Shown piece after piece: positions 1 through 9,333 of a DNA stretch of 64,000 nucleotides (its first letter is position 1; every line of letters begins with the position of its first letter). Below the pieces are notes generated by a model. That model saw only the letters and a list, made by a program, of their open reading frames with translations, had not been told where the DNA came from and did no database searches. A program made the translations under genes and the position numbers. Source of the stretch: DATJGR01 sp963812255 (lineage in GTDB: Bacteria; Pseudomonadota; Gammaproteobacteria; Pseudomonadales; Azotimanducaceae); NCBI GenBank assembly GCA_963812255.1, contig CAWEUM010000006.1, positions 124,001 to 188,000 of the forward strand. The letters run 5' to 3'.

Positions 1-150
1 GACGACATCATCGATCTCGTCGTGCGAGCGTACGTAGCGGCTGACCAGACCGTGAATCTTGTGCTGATAGCGGCTAAACAACAGATCGAAGGCGCGCCGG
101 TCTCCCTTTTGGACCCGCCGCACGAGTTCCTGATCCGTATCCTTGGCCAC
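1..150 (-). CDS. rpoE: RNA polymerase sigma-E factor RpoE, N-terminal part (runs off window)
   Basis: Extracytoplasmic-function sigma factor that directs RNA polymerase to envelope-stress promoters. Only the first ~50 residues are present. They carry the region 1.2/2.1 signature DQELVRRVQKGD followed by AFDLLFSRYQHKI and the start of region 2.2 (DEIDDVV). I chose the GTG at 150 because GAGGA lies about 10 nt upstream and the protein then starts five residues before the DQ motif, as in relatives. In-frame ATGs at 189 and 195 are alternatives but have no visible ribosome binding site. Divergence from nadB is the classic gammaproteobacterial arrangement. The anti-sigma gene rseA would lie beyond the left edge. 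Confidence 0.85.
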   Translation of the reverse strand, partial: MAKDTDQELVRRVQKGDRRAFDLLFSRYQHKIHGLVSRYVRSHDEIDDVV

Positions 151-282
151 GCCTAACGGTTCCTCACGATACGAAGTGTTCCTGATCATGCTCATGCAAT
201 GGTTCGCGAAACGATATGCTGACCACTCAGCGACGGGAGTGAGCGTGCGCGCGGCCGCATATTCTGACGTCTGACCGTGGTT

Positions 283-288
283 TATACT
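283..288 (+). promoter_or_regulatory. Candidate -10 element of the nadB promoter
   Basis: TATACT matches a sigma-70 -10 hexamer and lies 43 nt before the nadB start in the rpoE/nadB divergent gap. The -35 region 17 nt upstream (TATTCT) is poor, so this is a weak prediction. Confidence 0.35.
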
Positions 289-330
289 AGTGCGATGCCA
301 GGTCGCCCCCTTCCCGAGTAGCGATGCAAA

Positions 331-1950
331 GTGAGTGAACGCAATCAGCACGATGTCTTGATCATCGGAAGCGGCGCGGCCGGACTCGCCGCGGCGCTGC
401 AACTACCGGCTGGCACACGCGTAGCGGTGCTGTCGAAGGACGCACTCGATGCGGGTTCCACGAATTGGGCGCAAGGCGGCATCGCGGCCGTAACCGATCC
501 CGCCGACAGCGAATACGAACACGTTCAGGACACGCTTCGCGCGGGTGCGGGGCTGTGCCACGAGAAAACCGTCTGGCAGGTTGTATGTCACGCCCGCGAA
601 ACGATTGCGCAACTCGAGCGATGGGGTGTGGCATTCGACCGCGACGGCGACGACGTCCACCTGACGCAGGAAGGCGGCCATTCGTTCCGCCGGGTGCTGC
701 ACGTCGCGGACGCGACCGGACACGCGGTCGCGTCGAACCTCATTCGGGAAGCGCAAAAGGCTACCAACATCGAACTGTTCACGCATCTCGTCGCGATCGA
801 TCTGATCACCACCGCGAAGCTGGGCGCGAGCACGAATCGATGCATCGGTGCGTACGTGTACAACCAGAGCACGGACCACGTCGAGGTATTCCAGGCGTCG
901 CACGTGATTCTCGCGACTGGCGGCGCCAGCAAGGTGTACCTGTACACCAGCAATCCGGATGGTTCGACCGGCGACGGCATTGCAATGGCGTGGCGCGCGG
1001 GCTGTCGCGTCGGGAACATGGAGTTCAACCAATTCCATCCCACGTGTCTGTATCATCCGCACGCCAAGTCGTTTCTGATCTCCGAAGCAGTGCGAGGAGA
1101 AGGCGGCGTGCTACTGCTGCCGGACGGCGACCGATTCATGCCGAAATTCGATGCGCGCGCGGAGTTGGCGCCCCGCGACGTCGTAGCACGCGCGATCGAC
1201 CACGAGATGAAACGGCTCGGCGCAGACTGCGTGTATCTGGATATCAGTCACAAGCCCGATGCACTGGTCAAGAAGCACTTCCCGAACATTTACGCCACCT
1301 GTGCATCGCTGGGTATCGACATGACACGCGAGCCGATTCCAGTGGTGCCGGCCGCGCACTACACATGTGGGGGTGTGGTGGTCGATCGGAGTGGTTGCAC
1401 GGACATCGACAGTCTCTATGCGATCGGCGAAGCGAGTTTCACGGGCCTGCATGGCGCGAATCGGCTCGCGAGCAACTCGCTGCTGGAGTGTCTCGTCTAT
1501 GCCAAAGCGGCCGCCGATCACATTCGCAACGCGGTCACGGAACCCAGCCTGCTGCCGACGATTCCCGATTGGGACGAAAGCCGTGTAACCGACTCCGACG
1601 AGGACGTGGTGATCTCACACAACTGGCACGAACTGCGCCAGTTCATGTGGGACTACGTCGGAATCGTCCGCACGGACAAGCGTCTGGAGCGCGCGATGCA
1701 TCGCATCGAACTGCTGAAGCGCGAAGTGCACGAGTACTACAGCAACTACCGTGTGAGCAACGACCTGATCGAATTACGCAATCTGATTCACGTTGCGGAC
1801 CTGATCGTGCGTTCCGCGCGCGCGCGCCGCGAGAGTCGCGGGCTGCATTTCACGCTCGATCATCGCGAACTGCGCCGGGATGCGCGCGACACGGTGCTGT
1901 ATCCGAGCGTTACCGATCCGCTCGATGTATTGCGTCCAGTCGCTGGCTGA
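331..1950 (+). CDS. nadB: L-aspartate oxidase
   Basis: FAD-dependent cytoplasmic enzyme that oxidises L-aspartate to iminoaspartate, the first step of de novo NAD synthesis, in partnership with NadA. At 539 aa it has the family length (E. coli about 540). The N-terminal dinucleotide motif IIGSGAAGLAAAL covers residues 11-23. TNWAQGGIAAV and GLHGANRLASNSLLEC, typical of the fumarate reductase/aspartate oxidase flavoprotein fold, are both present, followed by the helical C-terminal domain. The start is a GTG at 331. Assignment to NadB rather than SdhA/FrdA rests on length and on the divergent rpoE neighbour. Confidence 0.96.
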   Translation: MSERNQHDVLIIGSGAAGLAAALQLPAGTRVAVLSKDALDAGSTNWAQGGIAAVTDPADSEYEHVQDTLRAGAGLCHEKTVWQVVCHARETIAQLERWGVAFDRDGDDVHLTQEGGHSFRRVLHVADATGHAVASNLIREAQKATNIELFTHLVAIDLITTAKLGASTNRCIGAYVYNQSTDHVEVFQASHVILATGGASKVYLYTSNPDGSTGDGIAMAWRAGCRVGNMEFNQFHPTCLYHPHAKSFLISEAVRGEGGVLLLPDGDRFMPKFDARAELAPRDVVARAIDHEMKRLGADCVYLDISHKPDALVKKHFPNIYATCASLGIDMTREPIPVVPAAHYTCGGVVVDRSGCTDIDSLYAIGEASFTGLHGANRLASNSLLECLVYAKAAADHIRNAVTEPSLLPTIPDWDESRVTDSDEDVVISHNWHELRQFMWDYVGIVRTDKRLERAMHRIELLKREVHEYYSNYRVSNDLIELRNLIHVADLIVRSARARRESRGLHFTLDHRELRRDARDTVLYPSVTDPLDVLRPVAG

Positions 1951-2014
1951 CGCAGTTTCGAGCAGTCCCGCGTCGCGCGAGACGCACAGAATTCTGCCCG
2001 ACACGACACTCGGC

Positions 2015-2419
2015 TCACATCGATTCGAGACATCTGACATGACGCCTCAGCACGGCGTGATCAGCTTCGGTCACCTCGCCGCGCATCACGTGCAGCAAAC
2101 GTCGGCGACCGGCCCCGGTCGTCAGCCAGACCGCCGTCCATCCGGGACCCAGCCACGCGCACCGCGCTTGATAGCGCAGCGCATCGATCACGATTCCACC
2201 CGGAAACAACCCCAGCGTTCGTGCCTGGCCGCGTTCGCGAAACCAACGCACGGCTTCCTCCACCGCACTCAGGCCGACTACGCCGAGCAGGAACCATGCC
2301 CCGCGCCAATCGAGCGCGATCACAATAGATGCAATCGTCGCCACCCCATGAACCGTCGCTGACAACGCGATCCGTGCGCCGCCGATCCGCCACTCAATCG
2401 AGGACGTCGGCGCGATCAT
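2015..2419 (-). CDS. ygfX: YgfX-type membrane protein (CptA family)
   Basis: Small inner-membrane protein of 134 aa. The family is named YgfX/CptA and in E. coli has been discussed as the partner of SdhE/CptB. The protein opens with a short polar stretch, then two hydrophobic segments at roughly residues 17-35 and 37-52, followed by a soluble tail rich in Arg and Trp. It overlaps the 3' end of sdhE by 26 nt, so the two are likely translated as a unit. Assignment rests mainly on topology and on this fixed pairing, because sequence conservation in the family is low. Whether it acts as a toxin here cannot be read from sequence. Confidence 0.75.
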   Translation of the reverse strand: MIAPTSSIEWRIGGARIALSATVHGVATIASIVIALDWRGAWFLLGVVGLSAVEEAVRWFRERGQARTLGLFPGGIVIDALRYQARCAWLGPGWTAVWLTTGAGRRRLLHVMRGEVTEADHAVLRRHVRCLESM

Positions 2420-2678
2420 TGCGCACGCGAATCAGCTCGAGAAGCGCGCCGATCTCGCGATCTTCAGGCACGCGTCGTTGCTGAAACCAGTCCCAGATAT
2501 CCTGGTCTTCACAATCCAACAACCGATGCAGCGTTCGACGTTCGCTCGCCGAGAGGGTCTCGAAGCGACTCCGTACGAACGGTGGAAGCAATAGATCGAG
2601 CTCCAGCAATCCGCGACGGCTTCGCCAGCAACAGCGATTGAATTCGACGAGTGACGACGAGTTGGAGGGCTCGGCCAT
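2394..2678 (-). CDS. sdhE: SdhE, succinate dehydrogenase flavinylation factor
   Basis: Small soluble protein (94 aa) of the SdhE/YgfY/Sdh5 family, which assists covalent FAD attachment to the flavoprotein subunits SdhA and FrdA. The family signature is clear: NRCCWRSRRGLLELDLLL places the conserved RRG[ML]-E-D motif at residues 14-31. The acidic/aromatic stretch CEDQDIWDWF follows at about residues 50-60. It sits upstream of ygfX with overlapping ends and diverges from ygfZ, the standard neighbourhood near nadB/rpoE. Confidence 0.9.
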   Translation of the reverse strand: MAEPSNSSSLVEFNRCCWRSRRGLLELDLLLPPFVRSRFETLSASERRTLHRLLDCEDQDIWDWFQQRRVPEDREIGALLELIRVRNDRADVLD

Positions 2679-2777
2679 GGCTATCTTTGTGGTGCAATCG
2701 ATTCGGAGTACTCGACACTATACGGTCCGACGGTGAAAATCGTCAGCCTCGTCATGGCGTCTCTGTGAGCAATTCGC

Positions 2778-3746
2778 GTGCGATCAGTCTGGAAGCGGTT
2801 TCTCGAACGGCATGCGTTCGTGATCGAGTCGGCGCTCGGTGTCGAACGCGCGTTCGCGCCGGCGCCAATCGGTCCGACTGCGACGCGGTGCGTCGATCTC
2901 AATCACATGATTGCGATGCAGCTGGCGGGGCCGGACGCCGTGGCGTTTTTGCAAGGTTATCTGACCTGTGACCTGGCGACACTCGAGCGCTCACGTGCGC
3001 TGTTCGGCGCGTATTGCAACATCAAGGGCCGTGTTGTCGCCGACGCGACGGTCGCTCTCACGCACGACCACCCGACTTGGGTGATGCACGCGTCGTTGCG
3101 CGAGACAGTTATCGGGGGCCTGAGCAAATACCTCGCATTCTCGCGTTCGAAGTTCACCAGCCCAGACTCGGCGCCGATCCTGCTGGGTATCGTCAACCCG
3201 ACGCAGGACGAGGCGATCGCGTCGAACCCATTTACGGTTGCACCGTTTCGCGACGGCTATGCGATCACCGTACCCGGTGCGCACCCGCGCGCAATGCTGC
3301 TGCTGCCGCTTCAGGACGCAATGGCCGTGTGGAACGAATACGCCGCGCGCGACGAAACTGCCGATGCAAAGATCTGGGATCTGCTTGACGTGCTCGCAGG
3401 TATCACCCATGTCAGCGCCGCGACATCCGAAATGTTCCTGCCGCAGATGCTCGACTACGACCGACTCGGCGCGGTCAGCTTCACGAAAGGCTGTTATCTC
3501 GGTCAGGAAATCGTCGCGCGTGCGCAACACCTGGGGCGCCCGAAACGGCACCTCCACACACTGTCGTGGCGGGGTCGTCCGGCGCCCAGCGTCGGCGAAT
3601 CGTTGAATCAAGCTGATGGTATTCGCGCCGGCATCCTAGTCAATGTCGCCTCCACGTCTGAAGATCGCGGTGAAGCCTTGGCCGTCCTGAACGACGCGGT
3701 GTCTGCGCCGCTGCACATCGGTGAAGTCGAATTCGCGATGCGGTGA
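2778..3746 (+). CDS. ygfZ: Folate-binding protein YgfZ (iron-sulfur cluster repair factor)
   Basis: Tetrahydrofolate-dependent protein of the GcvT-like fold that supports assembly or repair of certain Fe-S enzymes. At 322 aa it matches family length. The diagnostic motif KGCYLGQEIVAR lies near residues 238-249 and holds the family's conserved cysteine. The start is a GTG at 2778. Upstream in-frame sequence shows no better start, and no strong ribosome binding site is visible. It diverges from sdhE and converges on mmsB with only 7 nt between them. Confidence 0.92.
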   Translation: MRSVWKRFLERHAFVIESALGVERAFAPAPIGPTATRCVDLNHMIAMQLAGPDAVAFLQGYLTCDLATLERSRALFGAYCNIKGRVVADATVALTHDHPTWVMHASLRETVIGGLSKYLAFSRSKFTSPDSAPILLGIVNPTQDEAIASNPFTVAPFRDGYAITVPGAHPRAMLLLPLQDAMAVWNEYAARDETADAKIWDLLDVLAGITHVSAATSEMFLPQMLDYDRLGAVSFTKGCYLGQEIVARAQHLGRPKRHLHTLSWRGRPAPSVGESLNQADGIRAGILVNVASTSEDRGEALAVLNDAVSAPLHIGEVEFAMR

Positions 3747-3753
3747 TCCGAAC

Positions 3754-4659
3754 TCAGCCCTGCTTCGAATACAGCGTTTGAATGCTCGAGAAATCGAGCC
3801 CGCCTGCCGCGTGCTGCCGCTTCAGCAGCCGGTACAGATTGCGCGCCAACGCACCCATCGGAATCGCCATGTCGGTCCCGTCAGCGGCATCCATCGCAAG
3901 ACCAAGATCCTTGATCATCAGATCTACCAGGAAACCACCACTGTAGCCGCGCGATGCGGGTACACCTTCCATCACGCCCGGATACGGGTTGTAAACGTTC
4001 AACGACCAGTTGCCACCGGACGAGCGCTGCATGATCTCGGACAACACTGACGGATCGAGACCGTTCGCAACGCCGAGCGCGAGCGCCTCGGCGGTGCCGG
4101 TCATGTGGATCGCGAGCAGCATGTTGTTGCAGATCTTGGCCACTTGACCGGCGCCCTGCGCACCGGCGTGGAAGATGTTCGCGCCCATCTTTTCAAGAAT
4201 CGGCCGGGCGCGTTCGAGCACCCGCTCTTCGCCCCCAACAATAAACGTCAGAGTGCCTTTTTCAGCCCCTGCGGTGCCGCCCGAAACGGGCGCATCGAGC
4301 ATGTCGATACCGCGTTCACGTGCGGCTTCGGCCACCTTGCGCGCGGATTGCGGGGAGATCGTGCTGCAGTCGATGACCACAGTCTGCCTCGAAATTCGAT
4401 CGAGCAGCGTCTTGCCGTCGGCGTCCGGTGTCAGATACAGCGTTTCCACGTGGCGACTCGCCGGCAACATGCTGATGAAAAACTCGGCGCCGTCCGCAGC
4501 TTTCGCCGCAGATGCCGCCAACGTCGCACCGTTCTGTTCCGCACGTGCCAACGCCGCTTCGACGAGGTCATATACCGTCAATTGGTGTCCTGCCCCAAGC
4601 AGGTTGAGCACCATCGGGCCACCCATGTTGCCGAGTCCAACGAAGCCGATCCGCGCCAT
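3754..4659 (-). CDS. mmsB: 3-hydroxyisobutyrate dehydrogenase
   Basis: NAD-dependent enzyme that oxidises 3-hydroxyisobutyrate to methylmalonate semialdehyde in valine catabolism. The protein is 301 aa. The Rossmann motif IGFVGLGNMGGPM lies at residues 4-16, the substrate motif DAPVSGGTAGAEKGTL near the middle, and the catalytic lysine region GAGQVAKICNNMLL (GxxxxxK) follows. The open frame continues far upstream, but the ATG at 4659 directly precedes the Rossmann motif and lies 2 nt from the stop of the hydrolase gene. It is the last gene of the valine operon, and the next operon gene supplies its substrate. Confidence 0.93.
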   Translation of the reverse strand: MARIGFVGLGNMGGPMVLNLLGAGHQLTVYDLVEAALARAEQNGATLAASAAKAADGAEFFISMLPASRHVETLYLTPDADGKTLLDRISRQTVVIDCSTISPQSARKVAEAARERGIDMLDAPVSGGTAGAEKGTLTFIVGGEERVLERARPILEKMGANIFHAGAQGAGQVAKICNNMLLAIHMTGTAEALALGVANGLDPSVLSEIMQRSSGGNWSLNVYNPYPGVMEGVPASRGYSGGFLVDLMIKDLGLAMDAADGTDMAIPMGALARNLYRLLKRQHAAGGLDFSSIQTLYSKQG

Positions 4660-4661
4660 CG

Positions 4662-5813
4662 CTACGCTCCCAGGTCTGCCAGCGGATGAACCGCCGATGT
4701 GGTGTCGAAGTGCGCCGCGACATAGTCGTGCGGCAGATTCTGCAACGCGCCGTAGCGCCAGGCGGGCGCATTGTCTTTGTCGATGATCAATGCACGCACA
4801 CCTTCGGCAAAGTCGGGGTTTTCTGCGCAATGACTGGCAACGTTGAACTCCATGCGAAACGCATCGGCCAGCGTCATCGATACGACGCGCCGCAGTTGTT
4901 CGTGGACGATTCCGACCGACGTCGGGCAACCAGTGCGCATCGCGACGAGTCCTTTATCGATCCACGCATCGCGGCCGGCCAGGTCCGTCAGCCGCACGAT
5001 GGTTTCCATCAGCGTCTCGGGTAGCGTGGGCAGCGCCGATTCGAGCACGCCGGCATGCGCCGCAAATGCACTCTCGGCGAGAGTTGGCCGAACGCACGCG
5101 TCGATGCAATCCTCTATCTGATCTTTGTCAGCGGTGGACACACCACGCCAATTCGCACTCAGCAGGCGATCCACGAGCACCGGCCAATCGTTCGAGGCGA
5201 TCGAATGCGTTCCGAGCCCTATGTGCATTGCGTCGGAGGCCGACATGTGCGTGCCGGTCATGCCGAGCCAGACCGCGTGGCCGCAGGAAAGACCCTTCAG
5301 AATCCACGACGCGCCGGCATCTGGAAACAGCCCGATCGTGACCTCGGGCATCGCGATGCGAGAGCGTTCGGTAACGAGTCGATAACGTGCCGCCGAGAAC
5401 AGGCCGAGACCCCCGCCCATCACGACGCCGCCTCCAACGCAGATCACCGGCTTGGATGCGGTATGAATCGCATAGTCCAAACGGTATTCGGCCTCGAAGA
5501 AGCGCGCCGGATAATCATCGATCTGCCGACCCGCAGCGCGATTGCGACTCATGCTGCTGTACAGCGCCTGAATGTCGCCGCCGGCGCAGAATGCACGCTC
5601 GCCTGAGCCGCGCAACAACACTGCAGCGATATCGTCCCTCTCGCACCAACGGGCCAATTGGGGCGCGAGGATTTCGATCATAGGCAACGACAGGGAATTG
5701 AGCGTCTTCTCGACGTTCAAGGTCGCGATTGCAAGCGTATGTCCCGAACGCGTCGGGCGCTCTTCAAGCACGACGACATCCGACGCCTCATTGAGCGGCT
5801 GCGGTGTGCTCAT
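4662..5813 (-). CDS. 3-hydroxyisobutyryl-CoA hydrolase
   Basis: Crotonase-superfamily thioesterase that releases 3-hydroxyisobutyrate from its CoA ester, the step just before MmsB. At 383 aa it is longer than ordinary enoyl-CoA hydratases, as expected for the HIBYL-CoA hydrolase branch. The N-terminal half shows AFCAGGDIQALY (oxyanion-hole loop) and ICVGGGVVMGGGLGLF. The glutamate-containing MPEVTIGLFPDAGASW motif matches this branch. Its start overlaps the enoyl-CoA hydratase stop by 4 nt (ATGA). Context in the valine operon supports the hydrolase call over a generic hydratase. Confidence 0.9.
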   Translation of the reverse strand: MSTPQPLNEASDVVVLEERPTRSGHTLAIATLNVEKTLNSLSLPMIEILAPQLARWCERDDIAAVLLRGSGERAFCAGGDIQALYSSMSRNRAAGRQIDDYPARFFEAEYRLDYAIHTASKPVICVGGGVVMGGGLGLFSAARYRLVTERSRIAMPEVTIGLFPDAGASWILKGLSCGHAVWLGMTGTHMSASDAMHIGLGTHSIASNDWPVLVDRLLSANWRGVSTADKDQIEDCIDACVRPTLAESAFAAHAGVLESALPTLPETLMETIVRLTDLAGRDAWIDKGLVAMRTGCPTSVGIVHEQLRRVVSMTLADAFRMEFNVASHCAENPDFAEGVRALIIDKDNAPAWRYGALQNLPHDYVAAHFDTTSAVHPLADLGA

Positions 5814-6598
5814 GCATTCTTCCAGACCGGCTTGCGCTTTTCGAGGAACGACCGGACGCCTTCGGTCTGGTCCTGGGTATCGAACAGTTTGACGAACGCT
5901 TCGCGCTCCGACGCATACGCGGAGGCAATGTCGCCGTCACGTGCGCGTTGGATCAGACCCTTGCACGCTGCAACGGCGGGCGGACTCTGGCGCCCCGCCG
6001 TTTCGGCGAGCGCGAGCGCATGTCCGAGTGCCGAGCCTTTCTCGACCATTTCCTCGATCAACCCAATCCTCAGCGCCACCTCCGCATCGACACGCTCGCC
6101 ACACAGAATCATCCGCTTCGCCCAGGCCTCGCCGACCGCCCACGCCAGGTTCTGCGTTCCGCCGCCACACGGCAGCAATCCGACACTCGCCTCGGGTAAC
6201 GCCATCAGTGCCTGGCGCTCGGCGATGCGGATGTCGCACGCAAGCGCACACTCCAGACCGCCGCCCATTGCAAAACCGTTGATCGCGGCAATCGTCACAC
6301 CGCGAAATTTGGCGAGCGCCTCGAACGCACCACCGAAGGCGATCGACATCGTCGCCGCGACGGCTTTGTCACCGTCGGCAAACAGCTTCAGATCGGCACC
6401 GGCGGAGAAGAACTTTTCGCCACGTCCGGTGATGACGATCGCATAGATCGACTTGGCTGCTGTACACGAACCCACCAGCGTTTCGAGTCCATCGAGACTC
6501 TCCTGGTCCCACGTGTTGGCAGGCGGATTGTCGATCGTGACGAGTGCGGTATGCCCACGCACCTCGACGCTGAGTTTCTTCGTTTCGCTTGCGATCAT
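5810..6598 (-). CDS. Enoyl-CoA hydratase (methacrylyl-CoA hydratase of valine degradation)
   Basis: Crotonase-fold enzyme of 262 aa that probably hydrates methacrylyl-CoA to 3-hydroxyisobutyryl-CoA. The oxyanion-hole sequences FFSAGADLKLF and INGFAMGGGLECALACD are both present, as is the MALPEASVGLLPCGGGTQ block carrying the catalytic glutamate region. The frame is open far upstream, but the ATG at 6598 overlaps the acyl-CoA dehydrogenase stop by 4 nt and starts directly before a standard crotonase N-terminus. The substrate is inferred from the operon. The sequence alone supports only short-chain enoyl-CoA hydratase. Confidence 0.9.
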   Translation of the reverse strand: MIASETKKLSVEVRGHTALVTIDNPPANTWDQESLDGLETLVGSCTAAKSIYAIVITGRGEKFFSAGADLKLFADGDKAVAATMSIAFGGAFEALAKFRGVTIAAINGFAMGGGLECALACDIRIAERQALMALPEASVGLLPCGGGTQNLAWAVGEAWAKRMILCGERVDAEVALRIGLIEEMVEKGSALGHALALAETAGRQSPPAVAACKGLIQRARDGDIASAYASEREAFVKLFDTQDQTEGVRSFLEKRKPVWKNA

Positions 6599-7770
6599 CG
6601 AACCACCTCGGTTGCTCCTTCCATCAATACGCGCCGCGCAATGATCACGCGCATGATTTCGTTGGTCCCTTCGAGAATCTGGTGTACGCGCACGTCCCGG
6701 ACGTGACGCTCGAGGGGATATTCCTTGATGTAGCCGTAGCCGCCATGCAGTTGCAGCGCCGCATTGCAGACCTCGAAGCCGACGTCGGTCGCGAAGCGTT
6801 TCGCCATCGCGCAGAACGTAGTCGCGTCGGGATCCCTGGTGTCCAACTTCCACGCGGCCAATCGGACCATGTTGCGCGCCGCGACCAGTTCGGTCGCCAT
6901 GTCGGCCAGCTTGAATTGCAGGGCCTGAAACTGAGAGATCGCCTGGCCGAATTGCTTGCGCTCCGTCATGTAACGCGCCGCCTGATCGAGGGCCGCCTGC
7001 GCGGTGCCGATCGAACATGTGGCGATGTTGATGCGACCGCCGTCGAGGCCGCGCATCGCAATCTTGAACCCCTCGCCTTCGGCACCGAGACGATTGCCCA
7101 GCGGCACGACAACCCCGTCGAAGTTGATCTGGCGCGTTGGCTGACTGTTCCAACCCATCTTCTGCTCTTTGCGGCCATAGGCAATCCCGGGCGCGTCGCC
7201 CGGAACAAGAAAGCTGCAGACACCGCCGGGACCGGCGTGCACGCCTTTTTCGTCCTCGAGGCGCGCCATCACGACCAGCACCTCGGTCGATCCGGCACCA
7301 GAGATGAACGCCTTGGTGCCGCTCAACACGTAGTCGTTGCCGACCCGCTTCGCGACGGTCTTCAGCGACGCCGCATCCGAACCGGCACCCGGTTCCGTCA
7401 AACAATACGACGCAAGTTTCTCGCCGCAGACCATCGACGGACACCACTGCGCTTTCAGCGCTTCCGAACCGAAGGTCGCGATCATCCACAAGGCCATGTT
7501 GTGGATCGTGATGTACGCCGTCGTCGATGTGCAGCCGGCCGCCAGTTCTTCGATGATCAGGCTCGCGTCGAGACGCGACAAGCCGAGACCGCCGTCGGCG
7601 ACAGGTGTGTACAACGCACAGAACCCAAGCTCACCGGCTCGGCGGATCACATCCTTCGGGAAATGCTGTTCCTCGTCCCAACGAGCTGCATGAGGCGCGA
7701 GTTCGCCTGCCGCGAACTGACGCGCGGCATTCCGGTATGCCTGCTGGTCTTCGCTGAGATCGAAGTTCAC
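6595..7770 (-). CDS. Acyl-CoA dehydrogenase, probably isobutyryl-CoA dehydrogenase
   Basis: FAD-dependent acyl-CoA dehydrogenase (391 aa) that would convert isobutyryl-CoA to methacrylyl-CoA, passing electrons to electron-transfer flavoprotein. The family motifs are seen in order: YCLTEPGAGSDAASL, FISGAGSTEVLVVMARL, QLHGGYGYIKEYPLERHVRDVR, and the C-terminal QILEGTNEIMR. In this last motif the E of EGTNE fits the catalytic base position of the short-chain and isobutyryl enzymes. It lies between mmsA (2 nt apart) and the enoyl-CoA hydratase (4-nt overlap), which is the basis for naming isobutyryl-CoA as substrate. Confidence 0.92.
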   Translation of the reverse strand: MNFDLSEDQQAYRNAARQFAAGELAPHAARWDEEQHFPKDVIRRAGELGFCALYTPVADGGLGLSRLDASLIIEELAAGCTSTTAYITIHNMALWMIATFGSEALKAQWCPSMVCGEKLASYCLTEPGAGSDAASLKTVAKRVGNDYVLSGTKAFISGAGSTEVLVVMARLEDEKGVHAGPGGVCSFLVPGDAPGIAYGRKEQKMGWNSQPTRQINFDGVVVPLGNRLGAEGEGFKIAMRGLDGGRINIATCSIGTAQAALDQAARYMTERKQFGQAISQFQALQFKLADMATELVAARNMVRLAAWKLDTRDPDATTFCAMAKRFATDVGFEVCNAALQLHGGYGYIKEYPLERHVRDVRVHQILEGTNEIMRVIIARRVLMEGATEVVR

Positions 7771-7772
7771 GA

Positions 7773-9266
7773 CTACTGCAGCTTGATCGTCATGTTCGAC
7801 CCGACTGCCGACGCCTCGTCGAACCAGCGCGCCGTCACGGTTTTCGTTTCCGTGTAAAAGCGGACCGCCTGCTTACCGTACGCATGCTGATCACCGAAGA
7901 ATGACTGTTTCCAGCCGGTGAACGAAAAGAACGGCAGCGGCACCGGTATCGGAAGATTGATGCCGACCTGACCTACTTCGATCTCGTGCTGAAATTTCCG
8001 CGCCGCGCCGCCGCTCGACGTGAAGATCGATGTGCCGTTGCCGTATGGGTTCGCGTTGATCATGCCAATCGCCGCTTCGAGATCGTCGACCTGCGCCGCG
8101 AGCAGCACCGGTCCGAAGATCTCTTCCTGGTAAATGGACATATCGGTGGCCACATCGGTGAACAACGTCGGTCCCAACCAGTTGCCGTCCGGAAATCCCG
8201 GTACGGTGCAATCCGACCCGTCGAGCAGGCAGGTGGCACCTTCCTCCCTGCCTTTACGGATGAATCCAAGCACGCGCTCCTTCGCCTTCGGGTTGATCTG
8301 CGGACCGTAAGCGGCGTCCGGCGAGTCCCACGGACCCGGCCGCACCTTCGCCATCGCGGCCTGCAGGTCCGGAATCCACTGCTTCGCCGCGCCGACGAAC
8401 ACCGCCACGCTGATGGCCATACAGCGTTGACCCGCCGCGCCGCACGATGCGCCGAGGAGGTTGCTGATCACCTGTTCCTTGTTCGCGTCGGGCATGATCA
8501 CCATGTGGTTCTTGGCGCCGGCCATCGCCTGAACCCGCTTCAGATGCTGCGTGCCCGTGCGGTAGACATGCTGCGCGACCGGCACGGAACCGACGAACGA
8601 AATCGCCTTCACATCGGAATGTGTCAACAGAGCATCCACCTGCGCCCGTCCGCCATGCACCAGTTGCATGACACCCTTCGGCGCGCCGGCCTCCACAAAC
8701 AGTTCGACGAGCCGGTTGGGCGTCATCGGATCCTGCTCGGACGGTTTCAACACGAACGTGTTGCCACATGCGATTGCCATCGGAAACATCCACAGCGGAA
8801 TCATCGCCGGAAAGTTGAAAGGCGTGATGCCGACGCAGACGCCGAGCGGCTGCGTGTAGCTGTACGTATCGATGTTGCGGGCGACGTTCTCGACCGTTTC
8901 ACCCATCATCAACGTCGAGATATTGCACGCGTGTTCGACCACTTCGATCCCGCGCCAGACGTCGCCTTGCGCGTCCGCAAACGTCTTGCCAGTTTCTTTC
9001 GACAGTATCTGCGCGATGTCGTCCTGATGCGTCTTGAGGAGCCCCTGGTAACGCAGCATCACACGCGCGCGCTCCGGTGTCGGCACTTCGCGCCACGTTG
9101 AAAAGGCTTCCTTGGCGCTCGCCACGGCCCGGTCGATCTCCGACGCGGTTGCAAATGGCACGTCGCTGATCACCTCCTGCGTCGCCGGGTTCGTGACCGG
9201 TAACCACTCGTTGGTTTCGCTGGCGACGAATTCGCCACCGATGAACAGAGGCAGCTTGTTGGCCAT
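7773..9266 (-). CDS. mmsA: Methylmalonate-semialdehyde dehydrogenase (CoA-acylating)
   Basis: Aldehyde dehydrogenase superfamily member (497 aa) that converts methylmalonate semialdehyde plus CoA to propionyl-CoA and CO2, the end of valine catabolism. SFVGSVPVAQHVYRTGT (cofactor loop), KNHMVIMPDANKEQ and GAAGQRCMAISVAVFVG with the catalytic cysteine are typical of MmsA rather than of hydrolytic aldehyde dehydrogenases, which carry a glutamate at the KNHMVI position. First gene of the five-gene operon, starting with ATG at 9266. The 67 nt between this start and the peptidase pseudogene may hold the operon promoter, but I see no convincing -35/-10 pair. Confidence 0.95.
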   Translation of the reverse strand: MANKLPLFIGGEFVASETNEWLPVTNPATQEVISDVPFATASEIDRAVASAKEAFSTWREVPTPERARVMLRYQGLLKTHQDDIAQILSKETGKTFADAQGDVWRGIEVVEHACNISTLMMGETVENVARNIDTYSYTQPLGVCVGITPFNFPAMIPLWMFPMAIACGNTFVLKPSEQDPMTPNRLVELFVEAGAPKGVMQLVHGGRAQVDALLTHSDVKAISFVGSVPVAQHVYRTGTQHLKRVQAMAGAKNHMVIMPDANKEQVISNLLGASCGAAGQRCMAISVAVFVGAAKQWIPDLQAAMAKVRPGPWDSPDAAYGPQINPKAKERVLGFIRKGREEGATCLLDGSDCTVPGFPDGNWLGPTLFTDVATDMSIYQEEIFGPVLLAAQVDDLEAAIGMINANPYGNGTSIFTSSGGAARKFQHEIEVGQVGINLPIPVPLPFFSFTGWKQSFFGDQHAYGKQAVRFYTETKTVTARWFDEASAVGSNMTIKLQ

Positions 9267-9333
9267 AATGGAACTCCGAAGATGAGATGGCGCGGATCAT
9301 CGCACAACCTACACGGCGGATGAATTGCCGAAT

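Noticed and set aside
465..2042. Long plus-strand frame of 525 codons overlapping nadB
   Set aside because: A high-GC shadow frame of nadB, rich in Arg and Pro, with no domain; the same holds for many other long overlapping frames, for example 6589-7857, 39170-41152, 44459-46321 and 55667-57688.
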